Source: Bacteroides acidifaciens | GTDB taxonomy: Bacteria; Bacteroidota; Bacteroidia; Bacteroidales; Bacteroidaceae | Assembly: GCF_024623065.1 (NCBI RefSeq) | Contig: NZ_JANJZR010000022.1 | Coordinates: forward strand, 1-64,000 | Length of the DNA: 64,000 nt | Direction: 5' to 3' | Program-made: the position numbers and the translations under genes | Shown: piece by piece, positions 47,936 to 57,328 of the stretch | Position numbering within the stretch: position 1 is the stretch's first letter | How the letters are laid out: each line of letters starts with the position of its first letter | Notes under the pieces: generated by a model | Seen by the model: the letters and a program-made list of their open reading frames with translations, nothing else | Database searches by the model: none | Told to the model about the DNA's origin: nothing

Positions 47936-49198
47936 ATGAATCTTATTATTCATCGTGGGGCTGACCAGATAGGTGGTTGTATTACAGAAATATCGACAGA
48001 GAATTGTAAAATTCTTATAGACTTCGGTAGCAATCTTCCTGGTTGCAAAAAAGAAGAACTGACAGAAGAACAAGTAAAATCAATCATAGGAAATGCTGAT
48101 GCCGTATTCTATACACATTATCATAGTGATCATGTTGGTTTGCACCATCTGATATCAACAAATGTCCTTCAATATGTAGGAGTAGGAGCAAAAGAAGTTA
48201 TGCTCTGCAAATATGACGCTTTGAGGGGGCACGGAGATTACTCCAAACAGATTGAAGCGATAGAGCGTATGGAAACCTATTGTGCGGCAAAACGTATTGA
48301 TGTCAGTAAGAAAGGGAAGATTTTCGTTACTCCGTATTTTGTTAGTCATTCTGCTTTTGATGCATATATGTTCTTGATAGAATGTGAGGGAAAGAAGATA
48401 TTGCACACAGGAGATTTTCGCAGACATGGCTATATTGGCAAAGGTCTTTTTCCTACTTTGAAGAAGAATGTGGGAGAAGTTGACATACTTATAACAGAAG
48501 GAACAATGTTAGGAAGAAGTCAAGAATGTGTGATTTCAGAGAGCGAAATACAGAAGAATATTATAAAGGCATTGCGTGAACACAAGTATGTCTTTGCCTT
48601 GTGTTCGTCAACTGACCTTGACCGGCTTGCAACATTCCATGCGGCGTGTAAAAAGACTGGACGTATATTCTTAGTTGATGAGTATCAAAATAGGGTTCTT
48701 AATGTATTCACGAAATATGCAGGATGCAAATCTGATTTATTCCAGTTTAATGCTTTCAAGCTAATCAATTATAGAACTGTCAATGTTAGAAACAAGCTAC
48801 AGAAGGAAGGGTTCTTAATGCCAATTCGAATGAGCAGTGGCTATTTGCTTAAGGGAATGCTCGATATATATAATGATGAAAAACCGTGGTTGATATATTC
48901 TATGTGGGGTGGCTATGCAAAAGAGGGTAAAGACTACACAAACAGCGATGTTATAAATATCCGTAATCTGTTTGGCGATAGAATATTAGATGGAACAATG
49001 GATGGTGTTCACACAAGTGGACACGCTGATGTTGAAACATTAAAAGAAGTCTGTCAAACTGTTCATCCTCGTATTGGAGTCATACCTATACATAAAGATG
49101 AGAACTCACGATATGATAGCATTAGTGGAATTTCTTCATACTTTATATTCGACGAAGGTGATGTTGACATACATGACATTCATATTTCTGTAAAATGA
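47936..49198 (+). CDS. Metallo-beta-lactamase-fold hydrolase (RNase J/beta-CASP-like)
   Basis: The 420-residue protein has zinc ligands H61, H63, D65 and H66 in THYHSDHVG, H138 (FVSHSAFDAY), and H157/D160 in HTGDFRRHG. A C-terminal HTSGHAD motif resembles motif C of beta-CASP nucleases such as RNase J. The ITEGTMLGR segment also fits this group. It should therefore cut RNA or DNA, though other MBL hydrolases cannot be excluded. Its stop overlaps the phosphoesterase start by 4 bp (ATGA). No signal peptide. Confidence 0.78.
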   Translation: MNLIIHRGADQIGGCITEISTENCKILIDFGSNLPGCKKEELTEEQVKSIIGNADAVFYTHYHSDHVGLHHLISTNVLQYVGVGAKEVMLCKYDALRGHGDYSKQIEAIERMETYCAAKRIDVSKKGKIFVTPYFVSHSAFDAYMFLIECEGKKILHTGDFRRHGYIGKGLFPTLKKNVGEVDILITEGTMLGRSQECVISESEIQKNIIKALREHKYVFALCSSTDLDRLATFHAACKKTGRIFLVDEYQNRVLNVFTKYAGCKSDLFQFNAFKLINYRTVNVRNKLQKEGFLMPIRMSSGYLLKGMLDIYNDEKPWLIYSMWGGYAKEGKDYTNSDVINIRNLFGDRILDGTMDGVHTSGHADVETLKEVCQTVHPRIGVIPIHKDENSRYDSISGISSYFIFDEGDVDIHDIHISVK

Positions 49199-49764
49199 AA
49201 ATACTTCAAATTTCTGATACGCATAATCAGCATCGGCAATTGACCGATCTTCCAGCTGCTGATGTCATTGTACACTGTGGCGATTTTACGGACAATGGTA
49301 CAGAGGAAGAAGTGCTTAACTTTCTCAACTGGTTCATCGAATTACCCTATCCTCACAAAATCTTCATAACTGGTAATCATGACCTTTGCCTTTGGGAGGC
49401 TGAAGGCATTGAAGATTTGCCTAATAATGTATACTTCCTTCAAGATTGTGAATGTGAGATTGATGGTATTAAGTTCTTTGGTTTGGCATATAACCATTCT
49501 GAGACTTTGATACCAAATGATGTTGACGTGCTCATTACTCATGAACCTCCTATCATGATACTTGATGAATCAGCAGGAATTCACTGGGGAAATGCATTAC
49601 TTCGAAACAAGGTTTATGAGGTAAAGCCACATTATCATTTGTTCGGTCATGCTCATGAAGGATATGGTACATTCAAGGATGAGCACATCATTTTCTCAAA
49701 TGGGGCAATACTTGATGACCACTACAACTCTTGCTATAAACCTAAACTGATTATCTACAAATAG
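49195..49764 (+). CDS. Calcineurin-like metallophosphoesterase
   Basis: The 189-residue single-domain enzyme has all five metal motifs: D8/H10 (ISDTH), D30 (CGDFTDNG), N61-H62-D63 (GNHD), H116 (THEPP) and H152/H154 (GHAHEGYG). Small enzymes of this group hydrolyse phosphodiesters, including cyclic nucleotides and nucleic-acid ends. It is the last gene of the WYL operon and is translationally coupled to the MBL-fold gene. A partner role, for example processing ends made by the upstream nucleases, is inference. Confidence 0.82.
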   Translation: MKILQISDTHNQHRQLTDLPAADVIVHCGDFTDNGTEEEVLNFLNWFIELPYPHKIFITGNHDLCLWEAEGIEDLPNNVYFLQDCECEIDGIKFFGLAYNHSETLIPNDVDVLITHEPPIMILDESAGIHWGNALLRNKVYEVKPHYHLFGHAHEGYGTFKDEHIIFSNGAILDDHYNSCYKPKLIIYK

Positions 49765-49769
49765 GTCGA

Positions 49770-49940
49770 AACTATAGTTTTTCCAATAGTTGTAAACTAA
49801 GAAAAGGTTGGCATATCAAAGATGGTATGCTGGTAGTAGAAAAGGCAGAAAGTGCCGAGTCTGGTAATGAGGGTACCCTTTTCGGACACCCTCTTCATAA
49901 TGAATCTTTAATGATAGTGGTAATTAATGACAATTCATAG
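49770..49940 (+). pseudogene. Gene remnant, possibly from a DUF1080-type protein
   Basis: An in-frame stretch without a proper start reads GWHIKDGMLVVEKAESAESG and continues to a stop at about 49938. The GW-x-I-x-DG-x-L segment resembles the start of DUF1080 (3-keto-disaccharide hydrolase) domains, but the frame then becomes unlike the family. It fills most of the gap between the phosphoesterase gene and the frd terminator and marks the right edge of the island. Confidence 0.35.
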
Positions 49941-49952
49941 ATAATAAAAAGA

Positions 49953-49983
49953 AATCCCCTGTCGGACTGGCCGGCAGGGGATT
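49953..49983. terminator. Terminator after frdB
   Basis: AATCCCCTGTCGG pairs with CCGGCAGGGGATT (13-bp arms, one G-T position, 5-nt loop). It stands between the island and the minus-strand frd operon and probably works in both directions. Confidence 0.7.
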
Positions 49984-50029
49984 CTGTCATTAATCAAATT
50001 AAGCTCTCGCTATTGAAATCTAGCAATTT

Positions 50030-50785
50030 CTAGTCTTTTAATTTTGCGATGATGAAGTCGCGGTTCAAGCGGGCGATGTTGCTGATAGAAATATTCTTCG
50101 GACATTCAGCCTCACAAGCACGAGTGTTTGTACAGTTACCGAATCCCAGTTCGTCCATCTTTGACAACATAGCTTTTGCACGACGCAAAGCTTCCGGTTT
50201 ACCCTGCGGCAGCAAGTTCAACTGGCTAACTTTTGCAGAAACGAACAACATAGCAGAACCATTCTTACATGCAGCTACACAAGCACCGCAACCGATACAA
50301 GAAGCAGCATCCATAGCTTCGTCAGCGATAGGCTTCGCGATCAGGATAGCGTTAGCATCCTGCGGAGCACCTGTGCGTACGCTTACATAACCACCAGCCT
50401 GCATAATCTTGTCGTATGCCGTACGGTCTACCATCAAGTCCTTGATAACCGGGAAACCGGCCGAACGCCAAGGCTCAACAGTGATGGTGTCACCATCGTT
50501 GAAACGACGCATATAGATTTGGCAAGTAGTAGCACCTGTTGCAGGACCGTGCGGGTGTCCGTTGATGTAAAGAGAACACATACCGCAGATACCTTCGCGG
50601 CAGTCATGGTCGAATACTACCGGTTCTTTTCTTTCGCTGATGAGCTGTTCGTTCAGAATATCCAGCATTTCGAGGAAGGAAGTATCACCGGGGATATCTT
50701 TCATTTGGTAGGTTTCAAAAGCACCTTTAGCTTTCGGACCAGCTTGGCGCCATACCTTCAGTGTAAATGATATATTTTTATCCAT
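50030..50785 (-). CDS. frdB: Succinate dehydrogenase/fumarate reductase iron-sulfur subunit
   Basis: The 251-residue subunit passes electrons between the flavin and the quinone site. An N-terminal 2Fe-2S ferredoxin domain has [10 protein letters not shown] (about residues 60-70). A C-terminal domain has [14 protein letters not shown], and a further cysteine set in [14 protein letters not shown] completes the 4Fe-4S and 3Fe-4S clusters. In Bacteroides this complex runs as a fumarate reductase in anaerobic respiration with succinate as a main end product. It is the third gene of the frdCAB operon. Confidence 0.95.
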   Translation of the reverse strand: MDKNISFTLKVWRQAGPKAKGAFETYQMKDIPGDTSFLEMLDILNEQLISERKEPVVFDHDCREGICGMCSLYINGHPHGPATGATTCQIYMRRFNDGDTITVEPWRSAGFPVIKDLMVDRTAYDKIMQAGGYVSVRTGAPQDANAILIAKPIADEAMDAASCIGCGACVAACKNGSAMLFVSAKVSQLNLLPQGKPEALRRAKAMLSKMDELGFGNCTNTRACEAECPKNISISNIARLNRDFIIAKLKD

Positions 50786-50821
50786 TTTCTTCTAATTCTT
50801 TTAAATGTTTAACTTCACCGA

Positions 50822-52801
50822 TTAGCTCTTGTAGTTACGAGTCTGAACCTTGATAGCTTCGTATACCAGCGGTTCTTTGTACAATACCGGAGCCTTTTCA
50901 TCGTCACCTTGATATTCCCAGCATGCTACATAGAAGAAGTTTTCGTCATCACGTTTTGCTTCTCCTTCTTCGGTCTGGTACTCTTCACGGAAGTGACCGC
51001 CACAACTTTCGTTACGGTTCAATGCGTCGTAAGCAACAAGCTCACCCATAGTGATGAAGTCGTACAGACGGATTGCTTTGTCAAGCTCTACGTTCATACC
51101 TTCCTTAGAACCGGGGATAAACAAGTTCGTTTCGAATTCCTTGCGGATTTCTTTCAGTGCGGCGATACCTTTCTTCAGGCCTTCTGCCGTACGTCCCATA
51201 CCTACGTATTCCCACATGATATGACCCAGTTTCTTGTGGATAGAATCAACAGATTCTTTACCCTGGATGCTCATGAGCTTGTCGATCTTAGCTTGAATGG
51301 CTTTTTCAGCTTCAGCGAATTCAGGAAGATCGGTAGAAAAACGAGGAACGGTAATCTGGTCTGCCAGATAGTTCTGGATGGTGTAAGGCAATACGAAGTA
51401 ACCGTCAGCCAAACCTTGCATCAATGCAGAAGCACCGAGGCGGTTTGCACCGTGGTCGGAGAAGTTACATTCGCCGATTGCGAACAGACCCTTGATAGTG
51501 GTTTGCAGTTCGTAGTCTACCCAGATACCACCCATTGTATAGTGGATAGCCGGATAAATCATCATCGGGTTATAATATTTCACACCACTGATTTCTTTAG
51601 CCAGTTCGCCCGGGTTAACGTCAGTGATTTCTTCGTACATATCGAAGAGGTTGCCATAACGTTGAAGAACAACGTCGATACCCAAACGGTTGATAGCTTC
51701 AGAGAAGTCGAGGAATACGGCCAAACCTGTGTTGTTTACACCAAAACCAGCGTCGCAACGTTCTTTTGCGGCACGGCTGGCAACGTCACGCGGAACCAGG
51801 TTACCGAATGCCGGATAGCGGCGTTCCAAGTAATAGTCGCGGTCTTCTTCCGGAATATCACTTCCTTTGATTTCGCCTTTCTGGAGTCTTACAGCGTCTT
51901 CTTTCTTCTTCGGAACCCAGATACGACCGTCGTTACGGAGAGATTCGGACATCAAAGTCAGCTTAGACTGCTTGTCGCCATGTACCGGAATACAAGTCGG
52001 GTGAATCTGAACGTATGCAGGATTTGCGAATACAGCACCCTTGCGGTAGCAAGAGATAGCAGCTGTACAGTTACAACCCATAGCGTTGGTCGACAAGAAG
52101 TAAGCGTTACCATAACCACCGGTAGCGATTACTACAGCGTGAGCGGCGAAACGTTCCAATTTGCCTGTTACAAGATTTTTTGCGATGATACCGCGGGCAC
52201 GTCCGTCAACGATGACAACATCCTGCATTTCGTAGCGGGTGTACAGTTTTACTGTACCTACGTTTACCTGACGGCTCAATGCAGAGTAAGCACCCAGCAG
52301 CAACTGCTGACCAGTCTGACCTTTAGCATAGAAAGTACGGGATACTTGTGCGCCACCGAAAGAACGGTTGTCCAGTGTACCGCCATATTCGCGAGCGAAA
52401 GGAACACCTTGCGCTACACATTGGTCGATGATAGCGTTAGACACTTCAGCCAAACGATATACGTTTGCTTCACGGGCACGATAGTCGCCACCTTTTACAG
52501 TATCGTAGAACAGGCGGTAAACGGAGTCACCGTCATTCTGATAATTCTTCGCAGCATTGATACCACCTTGTGCAGCGATAGAGTGTGCACGACGGGGAGA
52601 ATCCTGAATACAGAAATTGAATACTCTGAAACCCATTTCACCAAGTGAAGCAGCGGCAGAAGCACCTGCCAGACCCGTACCCACAACGATGATGTCCAAA
52701 CGACGTTTATTAGCGGGGTTCACCAATTTCTGGTGAGCTTTATAGTTAGTCCATTTCTCAGCCACCGGGCCTTCTGGAATCTTTGAATCTATTTTAATCA
52801 T
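50822..52801 (-). CDS. frdA: Succinate dehydrogenase/fumarate reductase flavoprotein subunit
   Basis: The 659-residue catalytic subunit binds FAD covalently through the histidine in [16 protein letters not shown] (about residue 70). It has an N-terminal [17 protein letters not shown] nucleotide-binding fold, and the HPTCIPVHG and [10 protein letters not shown] segments of the active site. It reduces fumarate to succinate on the cytoplasmic side of the inner membrane. It is the middle gene, 36 bp from frdB and 37 bp from frdC. Confidence 0.95.
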   Translation of the reverse strand: MIKIDSKIPEGPVAEKWTNYKAHQKLVNPANKRRLDIIVVGTGLAGASAAASLGEMGFRVFNFCIQDSPRRAHSIAAQGGINAAKNYQNDGDSVYRLFYDTVKGGDYRAREANVYRLAEVSNAIIDQCVAQGVPFAREYGGTLDNRSFGGAQVSRTFYAKGQTGQQLLLGAYSALSRQVNVGTVKLYTRYEMQDVVIVDGRARGIIAKNLVTGKLERFAAHAVVIATGGYGNAYFLSTNAMGCNCTAAISCYRKGAVFANPAYVQIHPTCIPVHGDKQSKLTLMSESLRNDGRIWVPKKKEDAVRLQKGEIKGSDIPEEDRDYYLERRYPAFGNLVPRDVASRAAKERCDAGFGVNNTGLAVFLDFSEAINRLGIDVVLQRYGNLFDMYEEITDVNPGELAKEISGVKYYNPMMIYPAIHYTMGGIWVDYELQTTIKGLFAIGECNFSDHGANRLGASALMQGLADGYFVLPYTIQNYLADQITVPRFSTDLPEFAEAEKAIQAKIDKLMSIQGKESVDSIHKKLGHIMWEYVGMGRTAEGLKKGIAALKEIRKEFETNLFIPGSKEGMNVELDKAIRLYDFITMGELVAYDALNRNESCGGHFREEYQTEEGEAKRDDENFFYVACWEYQGDDEKAPVLYKEPLVYEAIKVQTRNYKS

Positions 52802-52838
52802 AATATTATTTACAATTTAATCATTTACAATATCCTAT

Positions 52839-53543
52839 TTAGCAAGCACCGCCACAAATCAGTGTTTTCACGAAGAATACCACTACTACGAGGGCGAAAC
52901 CGAGTACAACAATCGTAGAATAGATGTTAGAAATACATTTCCAACGGTTGATCCATACTTTGTTGTTCCATCCCAGTGATTGCATGGAGCTCCAGAAACC
53001 GTGAGTCAGGTGGAACCACAGCGCAAACAGCCAAACGAGGTAAAGAACTACGTAAACCGGGCAGGAGAAAGTCTGCTGGATGTGATAAGCACCGTTAGCG
53101 GCATAAGCCAGCGTCAGCGTGTCAGCGTGCATGCCCATGTTGTGCATCAGTTCCGGCAACTGCATTTTTGCCCAGAAGTTGAAGAGGTGCAGGCCAAGAC
53201 CTACGATTACGATAATACCTAACACTAACATGTTCTGAGAAGCCCATTCTACAGTTTTTGGTTTGTCAACCACTGCATAGCGTTCGCTACCACGCGCTTT
53301 GCGATTCTGCATTGTCAGCCAGAACGCATAGATGATGTGAATCACAAAAAGAGCAGCTAGTCCTGCGGTAGCTACCAATGCATACCAGTTTGCTCCCAGG
53401 AACTCACAAATCATGTTGTAACCATCAGCCGAGATGATTGCAACCAGGTTCATCGCCATGTGAAATGTTAGAAACAGGACAAGGGCGATACCGGTAACGC
53501 TCATCACCACTTTCCTTCCTACAGATGAATTACTTAACCACAT
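52839..53543 (-). CDS. frdC: Succinate dehydrogenase/fumarate reductase cytochrome b subunit
   Basis: The 234-residue membrane anchor has five predicted helices (for example VVMSVTGIALVLFLTFHMAMNLVAI) and conserved histidines for heme b (FHMAMN, HIIYAF, HLFNFW, HLTHGFW). It is the single-anchor type seen in Bacteroidetes and epsilonproteobacteria. It is the first gene of the operon, with a -7 box TATTTTTG at 53613-53620 on the minus strand. Confidence 0.93.
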   Translation of the reverse strand: MWLSNSSVGRKVVMSVTGIALVLFLTFHMAMNLVAIISADGYNMICEFLGANWYALVATAGLAALFVIHIIYAFWLTMQNRKARGSERYAVVDKPKTVEWASQNMLVLGIIVIVGLGLHLFNFWAKMQLPELMHNMGMHADTLTLAYAANGAYHIQQTFSCPVYVVLYLVWLFALWFHLTHGFWSSMQSLGWNNKVWINRWKCISNIYSTIVVLGFALVVVVFFVKTLICGGAC

Positions 53544-53612
53544 AAATGATTGAATTTAAATTATTTAATTGTTAGAACTAAAATGTCGACGTTTTACACC
53601 TCTTACAGACTG

Positions 53613-53620
53613 CAAAAATA
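53613..53620 (-). promoter_or_regulatory. -7 box of the frdCAB operon
   Basis: On the minus strand this is TATTTTTG, 69 bp upstream of the frdC start codon; an exact TAnnTTTG match. Confidence 0.6.
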
Positions 53621-53663
53621 GGGGAAATAGATTGATTGAGCAAGGAATTAAAGAAATAATTCC

Positions 53664-53981
53664 TTAATCGGCGATCTTTCCGATTTTTCCACCGCTGGCT
53701 GCCTTCTTGCGCAGCGTGCGGGGAGTGTCGCCGAAAGAGTCTTTGACAGAACTTTTTAGCCGTGATAAATCGGTGATATCAGGGCATATAAGTAATGTGT
53801 CTAGGGAAGGGTGGGCTAGACAGAAGTTCAGTTGTTGCAAAAAATGCAACTGATTAAAGGATGCGCCATCAATCAGCAAGTCAAGATTGAACAACTGGAT
53901 GACTTGAAGAGCACCGCGCGCCTTCTTTCTAACGTTTGGAAATGAAAAGGGGCAGTCATTCAAAAGTTCTATCAATACCAT
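53664..53981 (-). CDS. Small uncharacterised protein
   Basis: The 105-residue frame (MVLIELLNDCPFSFPNVRKK...) has no recognised domain. Leucine-rich amphipathic segments and a basic C-terminus (RLKSSVKDSFGDTPRTLRKK) recall the end of a regulatory or DNA-binding domain, and it could be a fragment of one. An in-frame stop lies 18 codons upstream of the ATG, so it is not an extension of the HU-like gene. It may be a real small gene or debris. Confidence 0.4.
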   Translation of the reverse strand: MVLIELLNDCPFSFPNVRKKARGALQVIQLFNLDLLIDGASFNQLHFLQQLNFCLAHPSLDTLLICPDITDLSRLKSSVKDSFGDTPRTLRKKAASGGKIGKIAD

Positions 53982-54046
53982 TCTGCCGATGTCGGCAAAA
54001 TGAACGGCAATACACCTTCCTGGACACTTTTTTCATACTCTTTACT

Positions 54047-54700
54047 TTATTGCTGTATAGTATTTGCTTCATCCTCTTTTATCTCCGCCTTGCCATAATA
54101 TCCTGGCATCGGCATATAAATCGGATTATAATGTGTATTGATATTTTTCAATTTCATTTCCTCTTTCAGCCGTTTGATGTGCCGTGCGGCAGTGGTGGGA
54201 GTAAAGCCGCAGAGCCTTTGGAAGTCGGAGCGGGTTAATATCGGGTTATTGCTGAAATAGTTAGCCAGCAACTTGTCTATTTCTTCGTTCGAGCGGGAAG
54301 CTGAATGGGGTTTCAGTTTGCTTCGTTCCAAGTGTACGACGCTGACTGACTTCTTCAGTTTGGCATCCGCCTTGAAGTTGATGTTGGCTTTGAGCTTAAT
54401 TTGACTGGCTTTCAGTTTGGGCGAAGTGATAGGTTCTTTGCTGTTCAGTTTTATCTGAAAATAACCGATGCCGTCCAGATGGACGCTTTCTCCCTCTCGA
54501 AGCCGGTCACCCATAAAATGGCTAAGGGAATCGAGGACAGATTTCACGTCTCCTACGGTCAGCGAGGTGGCTATCTGGATTTCTTTTGCCAGATAGTCCG
54601 TGTCGATATGCTGGAAGTTGACTACGCGTGCGTGATAAGTCTCTTTGTTTTCCTCGTCCTTGGGATGAGGATTCTTGTACAATTCAAATTGTATGGCCAT
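54047..54700 (-). CDS. HU-family DNA-binding protein with C-terminal extension
   Basis: The 217-residue protein has an HU/IHF-like N-terminal domain (about 1-125), including IATSLTVGDVKSVLDSLSHFMGDRLREGESVHLDGIGYF. A linker is followed by a predicted winged-helix segment (ILTRSDFQRLCGFTPTTAARHIKRL, about 155-180). Bacteroidetes carry many such HU-like proteins with extra domains. It could act in nucleoid structure or as a local regulator. It lies next to a 22-bp repeat array (54899-54986) on its upstream side. Confidence 0.85.
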   Translation of the reverse strand: MAIQFELYKNPHPKDEENKETYHARVVNFQHIDTDYLAKEIQIATSLTVGDVKSVLDSLSHFMGDRLREGESVHLDGIGYFQIKLNSKEPITSPKLKASQIKLKANINFKADAKLKKSVSVVHLERSKLKPHSASRSNEEIDKLLANYFSNNPILTRSDFQRLCGFTPTTAARHIKRLKEEMKLKNINTHYNPIYMPMPGYYGKAEIKEDEANTIQQ

Positions 54701-54898
54701 TGTTCTCTATTTAGTTTACCGTAAATACATTGTGTTTTGTTGTTGCAAAACAAATTAGTTATCGTTGGATATTAGTTAGAGAGGATTGTGTTATATAGCT
54801 GTTGTCTGTTATCAAGCGGCTTTATATAAGTTGTCCTGTCTTTATTCTTTGATTAAGACGTAGGGATAGTTCTGTTCCGGAGTCTTTATCATTAGTTT

Positions 54899-54986
54899 GT
54901 CACGGCCGTGGTGAGTACTTGCCATGGCTGTAGTAGCTTCTCGTCACGGCCGTGGTAGGAATTCGTCACGGCTATGGTAGATGAGC
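54899..54986. repeat. Phased 22-bp array C (four units)
   Basis: Units start at exactly 54899, 54921, 54943 and 54965. Their first 14 bases are near-identical (GTCACGGCCGTGGT; unit 2 reads GCCATGGCTGTAGT) and the last 8 vary. It lies in the 556-bp gap between ctpA and the HU-like gene. No gene is visible in that gap. Confidence 0.75.
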
Positions 54987-55109
54987 TATATCAGTAGCAA
55001 AGATAAACTATATGAGGGAGAAAAACAAAGTATTCCTGCATGTTTGAGGAATTTATTAGCCTTGTCCCGATTGACAGATACGGTGTAGGAAAGGAAAGTG
55101 TATCATAGC

Positions 55110-55205
55110 GGTGATAGGTGATAGATGAGGTGATAGGTCAAAAAACAACCTATCACCGTCGGAAACCTCGATGAACAAAGCGCTTGACTGCCGTCGGTGA
55201 TAGGT
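55110..55205. repeat. Mixed direct and inverted GGTGATAGGT copies
   Basis: GGTGATAGGT occurs at 55110, 55129 and 55196, and inverted as ACCTATCACC at 55148-55157. CCGTCGG occurs beside two of them. It could fold into alternative hairpins at the 3' end of the ctpA transcript. Confidence 0.6.
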
Positions 55206-55256
55206 GAAAGAGAAATGTGAGTTTTTTAATATGAGGGGGAAGAGAGTGGGTGAATA

Positions 55257-56852
55257 TCAGGGCTGGTGTGCTTTCAACTTCTTCTGATACTCGTCCGAAT
55301 TCAATATCTCCAATGCCTTTTGCACACTTTCATTTGTCGTATTCATCACCCGGAAATATTCGTTCATATCCCAAAGGTCACGGGCAATCAAAGCTTTGAG
55401 TTGCGTCTTGATGAGTGGGAGCGACTTCTGATATTGTTCTTCATTAAATTTCACTCCTTCTTTCTCTCCTATTTCTTTTAAAGTGGCGAGCATATCATCA
55501 TCAACGACGAACTTCTCATCAAACGATTCGAATTTCTTGTATTTGTTTTTCAACTCCTTCCGGTGCCCTTCGATAAACTGCATGGTGAATTTAATCACAG
55601 CTCCTTTAGCTACCAGATTACGGTGATAATCCGTATAAAGAGTAGTGTCGATAGGTACGAAATAATCCGGCATGATACCCCCTCCGCCATAAACGGTACG
55701 TCCTAGTTTCTTGGTTGGTACTTTCAGCGAATCCGGGAAGTGGATGCTGTCAGCATTCATCAGCTCACCGTGATTGAAACGTTCTATCAGATCTTTGTTG
55801 TAATCTGTCGAACTGTCGTAAGGCTTTTGGATGCAGCGACCTGCAGGAGTGTAATAGCGTGCAATAGTCAAACGAATCATGGAACCGTCCGGCAGGTCGA
55901 TAGGACGTTGTACCAGTCCTTTGCCGAAAGAGCGGCGTCCTACGATAATTCCTCGATCCCAATCCTGTACTGCGCCGCTGACAATTTCGCTGGCAGAGGC
56001 TGTATATTCGTCTACCAGGATGATAAGGCGTCCATTGCGGAAATCCCCATTTCCTTTGGCGTAGAAATCACTGCGTTTGGCAGTCCGTCCTTCCGTGTAG
56101 ACAATCAGTTCCTTTTGTCCCAGGAATTCGTTGGCAAGGTCGATAGCCGCGTTCAGGTAACCTCCACCGTTTCCTTGCAGGTCGAGAATCAGGTCCTTCA
56201 TGCCTTGTTTCTGAAGGCTTGTCATTGCTTTCTTGAATTCCTCGGCAGTAGTTGCTCCAAAACGGTTGATGCGGATATAACCTGTCTTTGGCTGGATCAT
56301 ATAAGAAGCATCGAGACTAAGGATAGGTATTTTATCTCTTTTCACAGTGAACAATAAAGGATCCTGTACGCCACGACGAACAATCGTCAGGTTGACTTTG
56401 GAGCCTTTCGGGCCGCGAAGACGTTTCATTATATCTTCCGTACTCATCTTTACTCCGGCAATGGCGCTGTCATTGACCGCGATGATACGGTCGCCGGCAA
56501 GGATGCCGACTTTCTCGGAAGGGCCGTTGCTGACAGGTTGTACCACAAGCAAGGTATCCTCAATCATCTGGAACTGCACGCCGATACCCTCGAAATTGCC
56601 TTGGAGGGGTTCGTTCATTTTCTTCACTTCCTCTGCATCCGAGTAGGTGGAGTGCGGGTCGAGTTGTGCCAGCATTTTGATAATGGCTTCTTCTACCAAC
56701 TTGTTCTCATCTACTTTATCTACATAGAAGTTGGAGATGGCAAACTCTGCCATTTGCAGTTTGCGCATGGCAGCCGAACCGAAATTCTGAGCCTGTACGG
56801 CTGATGCTGTCCACAGGCAGGCCAAAAGGACGTATATTTTAATCTTACTCAT
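55257..56852 (-). CDS. ctpA: Carboxy-terminal processing protease (S41 family)
   Basis: The 531-residue periplasmic protease has a signal peptide (MSKIKIYVLLACLWTASAVQAQ), a PDZ domain (about 85-165; GIGVQFQMIEDTLLVVQPV) and an S41 core. The catalytic serine is in TASASEIVSGA (about 287) and the lysine in RSFGKGLVQ (about 310). A C-terminal extension (about 400-531) follows. It cleaves proteins near their C-termini. It is the last gene of a minus-strand run with coaD, parE and the acetyltransferase-like gene. Confidence 0.92.
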   Translation of the reverse strand: MSKIKIYVLLACLWTASAVQAQNFGSAAMRKLQMAEFAISNFYVDKVDENKLVEEAIIKMLAQLDPHSTYSDAEEVKKMNEPLQGNFEGIGVQFQMIEDTLLVVQPVSNGPSEKVGILAGDRIIAVNDSAIAGVKMSTEDIMKRLRGPKGSKVNLTIVRRGVQDPLLFTVKRDKIPILSLDASYMIQPKTGYIRINRFGATTAEEFKKAMTSLQKQGMKDLILDLQGNGGGYLNAAIDLANEFLGQKELIVYTEGRTAKRSDFYAKGNGDFRNGRLIILVDEYTASASEIVSGAVQDWDRGIIVGRRSFGKGLVQRPIDLPDGSMIRLTIARYYTPAGRCIQKPYDSSTDYNKDLIERFNHGELMNADSIHFPDSLKVPTKKLGRTVYGGGGIMPDYFVPIDTTLYTDYHRNLVAKGAVIKFTMQFIEGHRKELKNKYKKFESFDEKFVVDDDMLATLKEIGEKEGVKFNEEQYQKSLPLIKTQLKALIARDLWDMNEYFRVMNTTNESVQKALEILNSDEYQKKLKAHQP

Positions 56853-56872
56853 AATCTTACTTTACTCCATTC

Positions 56873-57328
56873 TCAACTGATCCTCATTCCTTTGGGAATA
56901 AACTGGCTGATATCTTTATTATAAGTCAATAACTCGCGTACAATCGTAGAGCTGACACAAGTCAGTTCAGGCTCTGTGAAGAGCAGGATGGTTTCAATGC
57001 CTGCCAGTTTGCGGTTGATGTCCGCAATCGTTTCTTCATACTCGAAATCTTTCACCGTACGGATACCGCGTATAATGAACTTGGCTCCTATTTCCTGCGC
57101 AAAATCAATGGTCAGACAGTTGTAAGACATCACTTGAATACGAGGTTCATCTTTATAAAGTTCTCGAATCATTTCTTCCCTTTTCTCAATGGGAAAGTAT
57201 GTATTCTTGTTCTCGTTGATACCGATTCCTATCACGATTTCGTCCATAAAGGTAAGTGCACGTTCCACTACCGAATAATGTCCGATGGTGAATGGGTCAA
57301 AGGTGCCCGGGAATATTGCTTTTCTCAT
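56873..57328 (-). CDS. coaD: Phosphopantetheine adenylyltransferase
   Basis: The 151-residue nucleotidyltransferase makes dephospho-CoA from 4'-phosphopantetheine and ATP. The [18 protein letters not shown] motif holds the (H/T)xGH signature, and the [13 protein letters not shown] C-terminal motif reads [10 protein letters not shown]. The length is standard. Its start overlaps the parE stop by 4 bp. Confidence 0.94.
   Translation of the reverse strand: MRKAIFPGTFDPFTIGHYSVVERALTFMDEIVIGIGINENKNTYFPIEKREEMIRELYKDEPRIQVMSYNCLTIDFAQEIGAKFIIRGIRTVKDFEYEETIADINRKLAGIETILLFTEPELTCVSSTIVRELLTYNKDISQFIPKGMRIS

Noticed and set aside
50909..52648. Long plus-strand open frame of 579 codons opposite frdA
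   Set aside because: It is the antisense shadow of a strongly conserved gene; the translation is cysteine/valine/threonine-rich and unlike any protein.
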